A stretch of DNA of 64,000 nt from Sphingomonas spermidinifaciens (lineage in GTDB: Bacteria > Pseudomonadota > Alphaproteobacteria > Sphingomonadales > Sphingomonadaceae): the NCBI RefSeq assembly GCF_002351485.1, contig NZ_NWMW01000002.1:744001-808000 (forward strand), given 5' to 3'. The notes beneath the pieces are model-generated. The model was not told the DNA's origin, did not search any database, and was given only the letters and a program-made list of their open reading frames with translations. Positions 17,099 to 25,132 of the stretch are shown here, in pieces. How positions within the stretch are numbered: the first letter of the stretch is position 1; every line of letters starts with the position of its first letter. Made by a program: the position numbers and the translations under genes.

Positions 17099-18059
17099 AA
17101 CTCTAGAGATCGCCGAGTTGCCCGACCCGACCCCCGCGCCGGGGCAAGTGTTGGTCGCCGTCCGGGCGTGCGCGATCAACTATCCCGATGTCCTCATGAT
17201 CGAGGATAAGTACCAGTTCAAGCCGCAGCGCCCCTTCGCGCCGGGCGGCGAGATCGCCGGCGTGGTCGAGGCAGTGGGCGAGGGGGGCACGGGCTGGACG
17301 CCCGGCGACCGGGTGATCGCGGTGATCGGCAATGGCGGGTTGGTCGAGAAGGTCGGAGTGCCCGCCGCGCAGCTCCACCGCCTGCCCGAGGGCCGCGATT
17401 TCGCCGAAGGGGCGGCGCTCCTCCTCACCTATGCCACCACCATCCACGCGCTCGCCGATCGCGGGCGCCTTGCCGAAGGGCAGACGCTGCTCGTCCTCGG
17501 CGCGGCGGGCGGCGTCGGGCTGGCGGCGGTCGAGCTCGGCAAGGCGATGGGCGCACGGGTGATCGGCGCGGTCTCGTCCGAAGCGAAGGCGGCGGCGGTG
17601 CGCGAAGCGGGGGCGGACGAGGTGATCGTTTACCCGCGCGGCCCCTTCGACAAGGACGGCTCGAAGGCCTTGGCCGAACAGTTCAAGGCCGCGGTCGGGC
17701 CGAAGGGCGCCGACGTCATCTACGATCCGGTGGGCGGCGACTATGCCGAACCGGCGCTGCGATCGATCGCGTGGGAGGGGCGCTACCTTGTCGTCGGCTT
17801 CCCGGCGGGCATCCCGAAGCTGCCGCTCAACCTGACGCTGCTTAAAAGCTGCGACGTGTGCGGGGTCTTTTGGGGCGCGTTCGCGGCGCGCGATCCGAAG
17901 GCCAATGCGGCGCATGTCGAGCGGCTGTTCGCACTCTGGGCAGAGGGCCGCATTGCCCCGCGCGTGACGCAGCGCTTCCCGCTCGACCACGGCGGCGAGG
18001 CGATCGCCGCGCTGACGACGCGCGAGGCGATCGGCAAGGTGGTTGTCGAAATCGCCTGA
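17061..18059 (+). CDS. NADPH:quinone oxidoreductase family (zinc-free MDR)
   Basis: A 332-residue medium-chain reductase. The N-terminal GroES-like domain begins [15 protein letters not shown]; the nucleotide-binding fold has [22 protein letters not shown], with the AAGGVG motif typical of NADPH-dependent QOR/crotonase-type members. The structural and catalytic zinc cysteines of alcohol dehydrogenases are absent. It probably reduces quinones or enoyl substrates. The start overlaps leuD by 38 bases and GGAGGAAG lies just upstream inside leuD, which supports coupled translation. Confidence 0.92.
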   Translation: MRALLSRVPGGPETLEIAELPDPTPAPGQVLVAVRACAINYPDVLMIEDKYQFKPQRPFAPGGEIAGVVEAVGEGGTGWTPGDRVIAVIGNGGLVEKVGVPAAQLHRLPEGRDFAEGAALLLTYATTIHALADRGRLAEGQTLLVLGAAGGVGLAAVELGKAMGARVIGAVSSEAKAAAVREAGADEVIVYPRGPFDKDGSKALAEQFKAAVGPKGADVIYDPVGGDYAEPALRSIAWEGRYLVVGFPAGIPKLPLNLTLLKSCDVCGVFWGAFAARDPKANAAHVERLFALWAEGRIAPRVTQRFPLDHGGEAIAALTTREAIGKVVVEIA

Positions 18060-18136
18060 AGCCGCCAGCCGTTGCGGAGGCGCAACCGCCCCCCTATCTG
18101 CTTGGTCATCGAGTGCAACGAAGGGGCCGGGAGCAG

Positions 18137-18460
18137 ATGACCACGTTCGACGATCGCGAGCGCGCGTTCGAGGCGAAGTTTGCGCGCGACGAAGATATGC
18201 TCTTCCGCGTCGTCGCCCGCCGCAATCGCCTGCTCGGTCAGTGGGCTGCCGGCCTGATGAAGCTCACCCCCGAAGAGACCGAGGCCTATGCCAAGGCGGT
18301 GGTGCAGGCTGATTTTGAGGAAGCGGGCGAAGAGGATGTGGTGCGTAAGCTCTACGGCGACCTGATCGCTGCCAATGTCGATGTCGACGAAGGCACGGTT
18401 CGCCGAGCGCTCGACGATCAGACGGTCGAGGCGCGCCGCCAGCTGCTCGAGGCGCCCTGA
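18137..18460 (+). CDS. ATP synthase inhibitor zeta subunit (DUF1476)
   Basis: A 107-residue helical protein of the alphaproteobacterial zeta family, which binds F1-ATPase and blocks ATP hydrolysis. It starts MTTFDDRERAFEAKFARDE, the conserved inhibitory N-terminus, and continues with the four-helix body (FRVVARRNRLLGQWAA, TPEETEAYAKAVV). GGGAG precedes ATG 18137. The frame extends upstream but conservation begins at this Met. It is followed after 1 base by bolA, then grxD, a linkage common in alphaproteobacteria. Confidence 0.93.
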   Translation: MTTFDDRERAFEAKFARDEDMLFRVVARRNRLLGQWAAGLMKLTPEETEAYAKAVVQADFEEAGEEDVVRKLYGDLIAANVDVDEGTVRRALDDQTVEARRQLLEAP

Positions 18461-18461
18461 T

Positions 18462-18698
18462 ATGCCAATGGCCGCCGAGGAGATCGAGGCGCTGATCCGC
18501 GCCGAACTGCCCGATGCGGAGGTGACGATCACCGACCTTGCGGGCGACGGCGATCATTATGCCGCGCATGTCGTCTCGGGCGCATTCAAGGGTCTGAGTC
18601 GCGTCAAGCAGCATCAGACCGTCTACGCGGCGCTGGGTGGCCGGATGGGGGGCGTGCTCCACGCACTCCAGCTGACGACCGCCGCGCCCAAGGAGTAA
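18462..18698 (+). CDS. bolA: BolA-family protein (YrbA/BolA2-like)
   Basis: A 78-residue BolA-fold protein that normally pairs with a monothiol glutaredoxin to bind or transfer a [2Fe-2S] cluster. Conserved features are DGDHYAAHVVSGAFKG, with the histidine that co-ligates the cluster, and the KQHQTVYAALGGRM helix. ATG 18462 (MPMAAEEIEALIR) lies 1 base after the preceding stop; ATG 18468 is an alternative. grxD follows after 6 bases, which supports a BolA-Grx complex. Confidence 0.93.
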   Translation: MPMAAEEIEALIRAELPDAEVTITDLAGDGDHYAAHVVSGAFKGLSRVKQHQTVYAALGGRMGGVLHALQLTTAAPKE

Positions 18699-18704
18699 GT
18701 AGAA

Positions 18705-19034
18705 ATGACCGACGAAAGCCAGACGCGCATCCGCGAGATCGTCGATGCCAACGACGTCGTCCTGTTCATGAAGGGCAGTCCGCTGTTCCCTCAGTGCGGT
18801 TTCTCCAGCCGGGCAGTCGCGATCCTCAATCATCTTGGTGCCGACTTCGAGAGCGTCGATGTGCTTCAGGATCAAGGGATACGTCAGGGCATCAAGGCGT
18901 TCAGCGACTGGCCGACCATTCCTCAACTCTATGTGAAGGGCGAGTTCATCGGCGGTTCGGACATCATGATGGAGATGTACGAGACGGGTGAGCTGAAGAC
19001 CCTGTTGGACGAAACCGGCGCGGCCGAGGCCTGA
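18705..19034 (+). CDS. grxD: Monothiol glutaredoxin, Grx4 family
   Basis: A 109-residue glutaredoxin with the monothiol active site CGFS ([13 protein letters not shown]), the substrate loop [16 protein letters not shown] and the C-terminal DIMMEM helix. Grx4 proteins carry a glutathione-bound [2Fe-2S] cluster for iron-sulfur assembly with BolA, encoded just upstream. AAGGAG precedes the start. Confidence 0.96.
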   Translation: MTDESQTRIREIVDANDVVLFMKGSPLFPQCGFSSRAVAILNHLGADFESVDVLQDQGIRQGIKAFSDWPTIPQLYVKGEFIGGSDIMMEMYETGELKTLLDETGAAEA

Positions 19035-19079
19035 CCCTTAGGGGCCGCCGCCCCGCCATAGACAGAAAAGGGGGCATCC

Positions 19080-20384
19080 ATGCTCCAGCAGACCGGCGCC
19101 GCGTTGGCGGCGGAGGCGGACCTGCGTGCGGGTGCGCCGAAGATCCTGTGCGACCTGACGCAGAGCTATTCGCCCGCGGGCGGAGGCGGCATCAGCACCT
19201 ATCTGCGCGAGAAGCGCGACTATGTGCTGCGCGAAACGCCGCACCACCTGCTGCAGATCGTGCCCGGCCCTGAGGATCGGGTGACGGTGAACGGCCGCCA
19301 CATCTTCGCCGAGGTCGGTGCCGATCCGGTCCGCGGCAGCCCCAATTACCGCTTTATCCTGCGCACCGGCGTCGTCCGAGACCTGCTTGCGCAATACCAG
19401 CCCGACGTGATTGAATCGCTCTGCCCCTGGGTACTGCCCTGGACCGCGATCCATCATCGCCGCGCCTTTCCCGAGACGACGCTGATCGCGGGCTATCGCA
19501 CCGACTTTCCCAATGCGCACGTCTATCGCGTCGGCGCGGAGAAGTTCGGCGATACGGTGGCGCGCGGCCTGCGCTGGCTGTCCTATGGCTATGCCGAGAT
19601 CACCTATCGCGATTTCGACTGGGTCTACACGCTGAGCGAGGCGGCGCGCGAGCCGCTGGCGCGGCGCGGAATCCATCAGACCTCGGTGCTGCCGCTCGGT
19701 GTCGCTACGACCTTGTTCAATCCAGGCCGCCGCGATCCCGGCTATCGCGCCGAGCTCGGGTTGCCCGCGGGCGAGGGGCCGCTGTTGATCTACGCCGGCC
19801 GCATCGACAACGAGAAGCGCGCCGACCGGCTGGTCGAGATGTTCCGCCGTTTGCCCGCGTCGCTCGGCGCGGCGATGGTGATGATCGGCGACGGCAAGCT
19901 GCGCGCACCGCTGGCGGCGGCAGCGGCCGACCTGCCGATCGCATTCACGGGGTTCGAGAAGGATCGTGCAGGCCTCGCCCGCGCGCTCGCCTCGTCGGAC
20001 ATCTACGTCTCGGCGATGGCCGACGAGACGTTCGGCGTGTCGGTGCTCGAGGCGCAGGCGGCGGGCCTGCCCGTCGTCGGCGTGAGCGGCGGCGCGATGC
20101 CCGATCGCGTGCCCGGGGGGCTGGGCCTGCTCGGTCCGGTCGACGACGTCGCGGCGATGGCGCGTAACGTTGAGGCGGTCTGGGCCGGCGACCCGCGCGG
20201 CATGGGCCGGCGTGCGCGCGACATGGTCGTCGCGGGCTTCGGCTGGGATCGGACGTTCGCGCGGTTGCTGGGCGACATCTATCCCGCGGCGATGGCGGTC
20301 ACTGCTGATCGCATCGCGCGCCGACACGCGAATCGCTTCGCGTCTGCGCGGCCGTCGCTTCCCGCAGGTCTCGTTGCTGCCTGA
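19080..20384 (+). CDS. Glycosyltransferase family 4-type
   Basis: A 434-residue GT-B glycosyltransferase. The N-terminal domain opens with ILCDLTQSYSPAGGGGISTY, the glycine-rich acceptor loop. The C-terminal donor domain has LIYAGRIDNEKRADRLVEMF, VMIGDGKLR and the E-x7-E motif in ETFGVSVLEAQAAGLPVVG. GT4 enzymes use nucleotide-activated sugars for cell-surface glycans or glycolipids; the acceptor is unknown. It starts 45 bases after grxD but no polysaccharide genes are nearby. A strong terminator follows. Confidence 0.9.
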   Translation: MLQQTGAALAAEADLRAGAPKILCDLTQSYSPAGGGGISTYLREKRDYVLRETPHHLLQIVPGPEDRVTVNGRHIFAEVGADPVRGSPNYRFILRTGVVRDLLAQYQPDVIESLCPWVLPWTAIHHRRAFPETTLIAGYRTDFPNAHVYRVGAEKFGDTVARGLRWLSYGYAEITYRDFDWVYTLSEAAREPLARRGIHQTSVLPLGVATTLFNPGRRDPGYRAELGLPAGEGPLLIYAGRIDNEKRADRLVEMFRRLPASLGAAMVMIGDGKLRAPLAAAAADLPIAFTGFEKDRAGLARALASSDIYVSAMADETFGVSVLEAQAAGLPVVGVSGGAMPDRVPGGLGLLGPVDDVAAMARNVEAVWAGDPRGMGRRARDMVVAGFGWDRTFARLLGDIYPAAMAVTADRIARRHANRFASARPSLPAGLVAA

Positions 20385-20396
20385 AGGGTTCCGGGT

Positions 20397-20428
20397 GGGC
20401 GGGCCGCCCTGGACAAGGCGGCCCGCCC
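20397..20428 (+). terminator. Terminator hairpin after the glycosyltransferase gene
   Basis: A perfect 12-bp GC-rich stem (20397-20408 with 20417-20428) and 8-base loop, 13 bases after the stop. Followed by GGATTTG. Confidence 0.75.
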
Positions 20429-20588
20429 GGATTTGAAGCGTCGGACCAGACGCGCTTCGGAACTGCTAATCGATCTGCATTCCGCATGCCAGTTGGCCGA
20501 AGCGGCGGAAATTCGACGCTTTGTTCGTTAACGCCGCCGGGGCCCCCGAGCCGGCTGTAAGCGCTGCCGACACACCGACTACCCGCTT

Positions 20589-20625
20589 GACTACGCTTGT
20601 AATCGATGCGATTACGTCTGTAGTC
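20589..20625. promoter_or_regulatory. BlaI-type operator upstream of the blaI-like gene
   Basis: A 37-base interrupted dyad: outer arms GACTAC (20589-20594) and GTAGTC (20620-20625), inner arms GTAATCG and CGATTAC about ATG at 20606-20608. GTAGTC/GACTAC arms resemble the TAC-A/T-GTA half-sites of BlaI/MecI operators. It ends 13 bases before the start codon at 20639, where bound repressor would block transcription of both genes. Regulation is inferred. Confidence 0.7.
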
Positions 20626-20638
20626 GAAAGGGTGCGTC

Positions 20639-21007
20639 ATGACCGAGCGAATCAGCGATGCCGAACATGCGGTGATGGAGGTGCTGTGGGATGAAAGCCC
20701 GCTCACCGCGCAGGAAGTGGCCGAGCGGGTGCCCGCCGACCGCGACTGGACGGTCAACACCGTCAAGACGCTGCTCGGCCGGTTGCTTGCCAAGGCGATC
20801 ATCGCGCATGAGGAGGATGGCCGCCGCTATCGCTATCGACCGCTGGTCGCGCGCGAGGACTATGTCTCGGGCGAATCGAAGAAGCTCATCGATCGGCTGT
20901 TCGGCGGCCGGCTGACGCCGCTGGTTGCCCACCTCGCCGAGCGCGACGAACTGACCCGCGATGACATCGCCGAGATCGAGGCGCTGCTGAAGGAACTCAA
21001 GCAATGA
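20639..21007 (+). CDS. BlaI/MecI/CopY-family repressor
   Basis: A 122-residue winged-helix repressor. The N-terminal domain (ISDAEHAVMEVLWDESPLTAQEV, then DWTVNTVKTLLGRLLAKAII) matches BlaI/MecI, and the C-terminal helices (FGGRLTPLVAHLAERDELT) form the dimer and protease-cleavage region. In the model system a BlaR1-type protease inactivates the repressor. The next gene, an M56 protease, overlaps by 4 bases (ATGA), and the upstream dyad is the likely operator. Confidence 0.93.
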   Translation: MTERISDAEHAVMEVLWDESPLTAQEVAERVPADRDWTVNTVKTLLGRLLAKAIIAHEEDGRRYRYRPLVAREDYVSGESKKLIDRLFGGRLTPLVAHLAERDELTRDDIAEIEALLKELKQ

Positions 21008-22545
21008 TCGCCTGGGCCATCGAGACGCTGGTCGCCACGACGCTGCTGATGGGGCTGGTGCTGGCGATCCGCGCGCCGGTGCGGCGCTGGGTGGGGCCGC
21101 AGATCGCCTATGCGCTGTGGGCGATCCCGCTGCTCCGCATGCTGATGCCGCCGATGCCCGCCGAATGGCGCGAGGCAGGGGTGGCGCCGGTCGCGATCGC
21201 GAGCGACGTGCTCGCCCAATATGTCGATCTGCCCGCGGTCACCGACGCGCCGATCGAGGCGGGGCTCCCGTGGGCGGCGATGTTCGTCGCCGTCTGGGCG
21301 CTCGGCGCGCTGGGCTTCGCCGGTTGGCACCTGATCGTCTATTCGCGTTTCTGTGCCCGGATCAAGGCGGGCGCGCGGCGCCAGGCTGCACTGGTCGGCG
21401 GCCGCGTGGCGATGATCGAGAGCGATGCCGCCGCGGGGCCGCTCGCGTTCGGCATCTGGCGCAAGTATGTCGCCTTTCCGGCCGACTTCGCCGAGCGTTA
21501 CGATGATCTGGAGCGTGACCTGGCGCTCGCGCACGAGCTCGGCCACCACGCCCGCGGCGACCTGGCCGCCAACTGGGCGGCGCTGGCGATGCTCGCCTTC
21601 CACTGGTTCAATCCGGTCGCGTGGCGCGCGTTCCGCGCGTTTCGCGCAGATCAGGAAATGGCCTGCGACGCGCTCGTGCTCGCCGGTCGTCACCCGGCGC
21701 TGCGCCACGCCTATGGCCGCGCCATCGTCAAGAGCGCGCATGGGGGCGCGGTCTCGGCGGCTTGTCACCTGCACACGATCAACGAGATCAAAGGGAGGCT
21801 CCGCATGTTGACCCACCACCAGAAGCCCGATCGACGCACGACGCGCGCGGGCCTTGCCGGCATCACCGCACTCGCGCTCACCGGCCTCGCGCTCACCGCC
21901 TCGGGCACCCGCGCGGCCGAGAATCTGAAGGCCAGGGTCGAGGACCGCATCGGCGTCCGCATCGCCGACATCGAGCTGCCGCAGCTGCCGACTCCGCCCG
22001 AGGCGCCGGCAGCACCCGAAGCCCCGCCGGCACCCGCCGCGATCGAGGCGCCCGACGCGCCGCCGGCGCCTGCGGCCTATGTCTACAGGGCGAAGGACGG
22101 CAAGCGGACGATCGTGCTGCGCCGCAACCATCGCATCGACCGGGACGAGCTCAATCGCCTGACCGCCGAGGCGCAGCGGTCAGCCGCCGAGGCCGAGCGC
22201 ATGGCCGCGACCATCCGCGTTCCAGAGATCCGCGAGAAAAGCTGCGGCGGCGACGGGCCGGTGAGCTACAGCGACCGCGCCGCCGACGGGCGGACGATCA
22301 CCCGCACCGTCATCTGCACCGACCGGATCAAGCGGATGGCAGAGCGCGCGCATCACGACGCCGGGCGCGCCCAATATGCCGCGCTGGCCGCGGCCCGCAG
22401 CGGGAAGGCCATCGCGCGCAGCTCGATCAGCACCGCACGCGCGCATGTCGAGGCCGACGGCGAGTTGAGCGAGGCGGAACGGCAGCGCGCGCTCGCCGCG
22501 CTCGACGAGGCGATGGCCGAGCTCGATAGCGAGCACGGCGACTAG
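21004..22545 (+). CDS. BlaR1-like M56 membrane metallopeptidase
   Basis: A 513-residue inner-membrane zinc protease. The first 300 residues hold several membrane segments and the M56 motif HELGH (177-181, in LALAHELGHHARGDL), followed by WFNPVAWRAFRAFRADQEMACDALVL, which carries the third ligand Glu. The C-terminal 200 residues differ from BlaR1: after a membrane segment (TAGITALALTGLALTASG) comes a Pro/Ala-rich stretch and a region with GDGPVSYSDRAADGRTITR, without the SxxK/SxN/KTG motifs of a penicillin-binding sensor. The signal is therefore probably not a beta-lactam bound directly. Co-translated with the repressor. Confidence 0.88.
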   Translation: MIAWAIETLVATTLLMGLVLAIRAPVRRWVGPQIAYALWAIPLLRMLMPPMPAEWREAGVAPVAIASDVLAQYVDLPAVTDAPIEAGLPWAAMFVAVWALGALGFAGWHLIVYSRFCARIKAGARRQAALVGGRVAMIESDAAAGPLAFGIWRKYVAFPADFAERYDDLERDLALAHELGHHARGDLAANWAALAMLAFHWFNPVAWRAFRAFRADQEMACDALVLAGRHPALRHAYGRAIVKSAHGGAVSAACHLHTINEIKGRLRMLTHHQKPDRRTTRAGLAGITALALTGLALTASGTRAAENLKARVEDRIGVRIADIELPQLPTPPEAPAAPEAPPAPAAIEAPDAPPAPAAYVYRAKDGKRTIVLRRNHRIDRDELNRLTAEAQRSAAEAERMAATIRVPEIREKSCGGDGPVSYSDRAADGRTITRTVICTDRIKRMAERAHHDAGRAQYAALAAARSGKAIARSSISTARAHVEADGELSEAERQRALAALDEAMAELDSEHGD

Positions 22546-22566
22546 GCGCGTCACCGCCGGCGGGGC

Positions 22567-22785
22567 TCAACCCTTCCGGCGGTTGCCGCGGTTCGAATAG
22601 ATGAGCGCGGCCGCGAGCGCCGCCGAGCCGATGCCGATGCCCGCGACGGTCGCAATAGGGAATTTCTTTTCCTCGGCGGCGGGCGGCGGGTTGGCGCCCG
22701 TCGCGGAGCGGCGATCCTTGACCGCGCGGGCGTGCTTGGCCGCTTCCATGATCTCGTTGTCGGGCGTGTCGTCGCTGTCGGCCAT
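22567..22785 (-). CDS. Small single-pass membrane protein, hypothetical
   Basis: A 72-residue protein with an acidic N-terminus (MADSDDTPDNEIMEAAKHARAV), a Pro/Ala spacer, and one membrane segment (ATVAGIGIGSAALAAALIY) followed by a basic tail NRGNRRKG, so the tail probably faces the cytoplasm. It starts 15 bases after the tgt stop with GGGAG upstream, so it is likely the second gene of a tgt operon. Function unknown. Confidence 0.75.
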   Translation of the reverse strand: MADSDDTPDNEIMEAAKHARAVKDRRSATGANPPPAAEEKKFPIATVAGIGIGSAALAAALIYSNRGNRRKG

Positions 22786-22800
22786 TGGGGCTCCCTCTTC

Positions 22801-23961
22801 CTAACCCTTCGAAACGCCTGCTGTCGCCGGTCGCTCCGCATAATAGGTCGCTCGAAACGCCGAGGCAAAGTCGCGGAGCGTCCCCGCGCCGATCGCCGCG
22901 CGCAGATCGGCCATCAGCGTCTGGTAGAACCACAGATTATGCTCGGTCATCAGCATCGCGCCGAGGATCTCGCCCGCGCGGACGAGGTGATGGAGATAGG
23001 CGCGGCTCCACGTGGCGCAGACGGGGCAGGGGCAGGCGGGGTCGAGCGGCCCCTGATCCTCCGCGAAGCGCGCGTTGCGAATGTTGATCGGCCCGGCGCG
23101 CGTGAACGCCTGTCCCGTCCGGCCCGAGCGGGTGGGGAGCACGCAGTCGAACATGTCGATGCCGCGCTCGACCGCGCCGACGATGTCGTCGGGCTTGCCG
23201 ACGCCCATCAGGTAGCGGGGCCTGGCGGCATCGAGCTGGCCCGGCGCATAGTCGAGCACGCCGAACATCGCCTCTTGCCCCTCGCCCACGGCAAGCCCAC
23301 CCACCGCATAGCCGTCGAACTCGATCGCCTTCAGCGCATCAGCGGACGCCTTGCGCAGCCCCTCGTCGAGGGCACCCTGCTGGATGCCGAACAGCGCCGC
23401 CCCGGCGGCATGATCCCCACCGGCGTCGAAGGCGTCGCGGCTGCGTTGCGCCCAGCGCATCGAGCGTTCCATCGCCGCGGCCTGTACCTCGCGCGTCGAG
23501 GTCGTGGGCACCAATTCGTCGAACGCCATGACGATGTCGCTGCCCAGCAGGCGCTGGATCTCCATCGACCGCTCGGGGCTGATCAGGTGGCGCGAGCCGT
23601 CGAGATGGCTCTTGAAGGCAACGCCCTCCTCGCTGCGGCTGGTCAGTTCGGCGAGGCTCATCACCTGATAGCCGCCGCTGTCGGTCAGGATCGGGCGATC
23701 CCAGCCCATGAAGCCGTGGAGCCCGCCCAGTCGCGCCACACGCTCCGCGGAGGGCCGCAGCATCAGGTGATAGGTGTTGCCGAGCAGGATGTCGGCGCCC
23801 GACGCGCGCACGTCGGCGGGCTTCATCGCCTTGACCGTCGCGGCGGTGCCGACGGGCATGAAGGCGGGCGTACGGATCGTGCCCCGCCGCATCGCGATCT
23901 CGCCCAGGCGCGCACGACCGTCGGTCGCGTGGATCGTGAAGGTGAAGCGGGGGGGCGTCAT
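22801..23961 (-). CDS. tgt: Queuine/preQ1 tRNA-guanine transglycosylase Tgt
   Basis: Exchanges the wobble guanine of GUN-anticodon tRNAs for preQ1, the start of queuosine formation. The 386 residues hold the base-binding motif [11 protein letters not shown], the nucleophile Asp in [20 protein letters not shown], and the zinc site [16 protein letters not shown]. Length is normal. It reads leftward with the small membrane-protein gene downstream. Confidence 0.96.
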   Translation of the reverse strand: MTPPRFTFTIHATDGRARLGEIAMRRGTIRTPAFMPVGTAATVKAMKPADVRASGADILLGNTYHLMLRPSAERVARLGGLHGFMGWDRPILTDSGGYQVMSLAELTSRSEEGVAFKSHLDGSRHLISPERSMEIQRLLGSDIVMAFDELVPTTSTREVQAAAMERSMRWAQRSRDAFDAGGDHAAGAALFGIQQGALDEGLRKASADALKAIEFDGYAVGGLAVGEGQEAMFGVLDYAPGQLDAARPRYLMGVGKPDDIVGAVERGIDMFDCVLPTRSGRTGQAFTRAGPINIRNARFAEDQGPLDPACPCPVCATWSRAYLHHLVRAGEILGAMLMTEHNLWFYQTLMADLRAAIGAGTLRDFASAFRATYYAERPATAGVSKG

Positions 23962-24056
23962 GGGGCGCCTCCCATGCCGTGCCGCGCTGCGCTTGCCAAG
24001 CCGCGACGGAGCCTTGGCGAGCGGCGATCGTTGGTCAGGCGAGAGGAAATTTCGCG

Positions 24057-24218
24057 ATGACCGAGCCCTTGCATCCCGGCGACCAGGCCGAACCCGGCAC
24101 CCCCGGCAGCGGCGAGAATCTCTGCCCCGAGTGCGGCGGCTCGGGGCAGGTAGATCGGCGCAACTGTCCCAATTGCGACGGGACGGGCCGGGTGGTCGAG
24201 GGGATCGGCGGCGGCTGA
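24057..24218 (+). CDS. Small DnaJ-type zinc-finger protein (53 aa)
   Basis: A 53-residue protein with one CxxCxGxG pair: [10 protein letters not shown] and [10 protein letters not shown], the zinc-ribbon unit of DnaJ central domains. A Pro/Gly-rich head of about 20 residues precedes it. GAGAGGAAA precedes ATG 24057; the longer upstream frame has no such signal. It lies divergent from tgt with 95 bases between starts. Role unknown; such mini-DnaJ zinc fingers may bind unfolded protein or RNA. Confidence 0.8.
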   Translation: MTEPLHPGDQAEPGTPGSGENLCPECGGSGQVDRRNCPNCDGTGRVVEGIGGG

Positions 24219-24229
24219 TCTAGCCGCCG

Positions 24230-25132
24230 TCACGGGATGTTCTTGCGCTCGATCGTGAGGCGCGGGTCGCGGCAGAAGCCGCAGTCCGGCCCGGTGAACC
24301 GGCGCGCTGCCGCTTGATCGTACCACAACTGCCATTCCAGCCACGCGCCGACGACCTCGGCCGCGATGCCGCCGTTCGGCTGCATATACGTACCGCCATG
24401 GCCGACCGGGATGTTGACGACCGCCGCAGGGATGCCGCCGATACGCCGGTAATCGTCCATTCCGTTGGCATAGGCGATGTCGGTCGGCCCACCAAGCACG
24501 TAGAGCGCCGAGCCGTGCAGCCGTCCGATCGCGTCCTTGCCGACGCGAATGCCCTCGATCGCACCGGGCTGCTTGTTGAAGACGCCGCTGTTCATGACGA
24601 CGATCGTCCTCACGCGGGGGTCGTCGGCGTTCATCAGCGCCTGAAGCCCGCCGCAGCTGAACCCGGAGATCGCAATACGGTCCGGGTCGATGCGGCCCTC
24701 CAGCGGGCTGCCCGCGCGGCCGTTCTCGGCGATTGCCCAGTCGATCGCTTCCTTGAGCGCCGACGCCGGCGTCGCGGCGGTCAACCGGCCGGGCGGGCCG
24801 CTACGCTGGGGTTCCGGCTTGGACTTGTCGGGGATTGTCCCCGGCGCGATCGCCAGATAGCCGCGTGAGGCGATATCAAGCAGGTGGTTGCGCGAGCTCG
24901 TCCCGTCGGCGCTGCACCCGCCATTGCCGAAGACGTAGATGCCGAGCTTGCGCGCGCCGAGCGTCGACAGGTCGCGCGGGCGATAGACGACGTGGGCGGG
25001 GAGGGCAGGGACCGCTTCGTAGGTCGCGGGCCATTTGCCGGAGCCCGGCGTCGTCACCGGCTCGGGTTTCGACGGCCCCTGCGCGGCGACCGGCGTGGCG
25101 GCGAGCGCCAGCAGCGCAAGCAGGCCTCTCAT
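24230..25132 (-). CDS. Exported alpha/beta hydrolase
   Basis: A 300-residue secreted hydrolase with a signal peptide (MRGLLALLALAATPVAAQ). The nucleophile Ser159 sits in GFSCGG, and a late GHGGTY carries a histidine that could complete the triad. KLGIYVFGNGGCSADG supplies the oxyanion region. Related proteins are esterase-like and often lie in polysaccharide loci; the substrate is unknown. Its ATG overlaps the stop of the upstream carboxylesterase gene by 4 bases, so both are translated together. Confidence 0.85.
   Translation of the reverse strand: MRGLLALLALAATPVAAQGPSKPEPVTTPGSGKWPATYEAVPALPAHVVYRPRDLSTLGARKLGIYVFGNGGCSADGTSSRNHLLDIASRGYLAIAPGTIPDKSKPEPQRSGPPGRLTAATPASALKEAIDWAIAENGRAGSPLEGRIDPDRIAISGFSCGGLQALMNADDPRVRTIVVMNSGVFNKQPGAIEGIRVGKDAIGRLHGSALYVLGGPTDIAYANGMDDYRRIGGIPAAVVNIPVGHGGTYMQPNGGIAAEVVGAWLEWQLWYDQAAARRFTGPDCGFCRDPRLTIERKNIP

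Noticed and set aside
22732-24060. A 442-codon rightward open frame
   Set aside because: Antisense of tgt; no recognisable domain.
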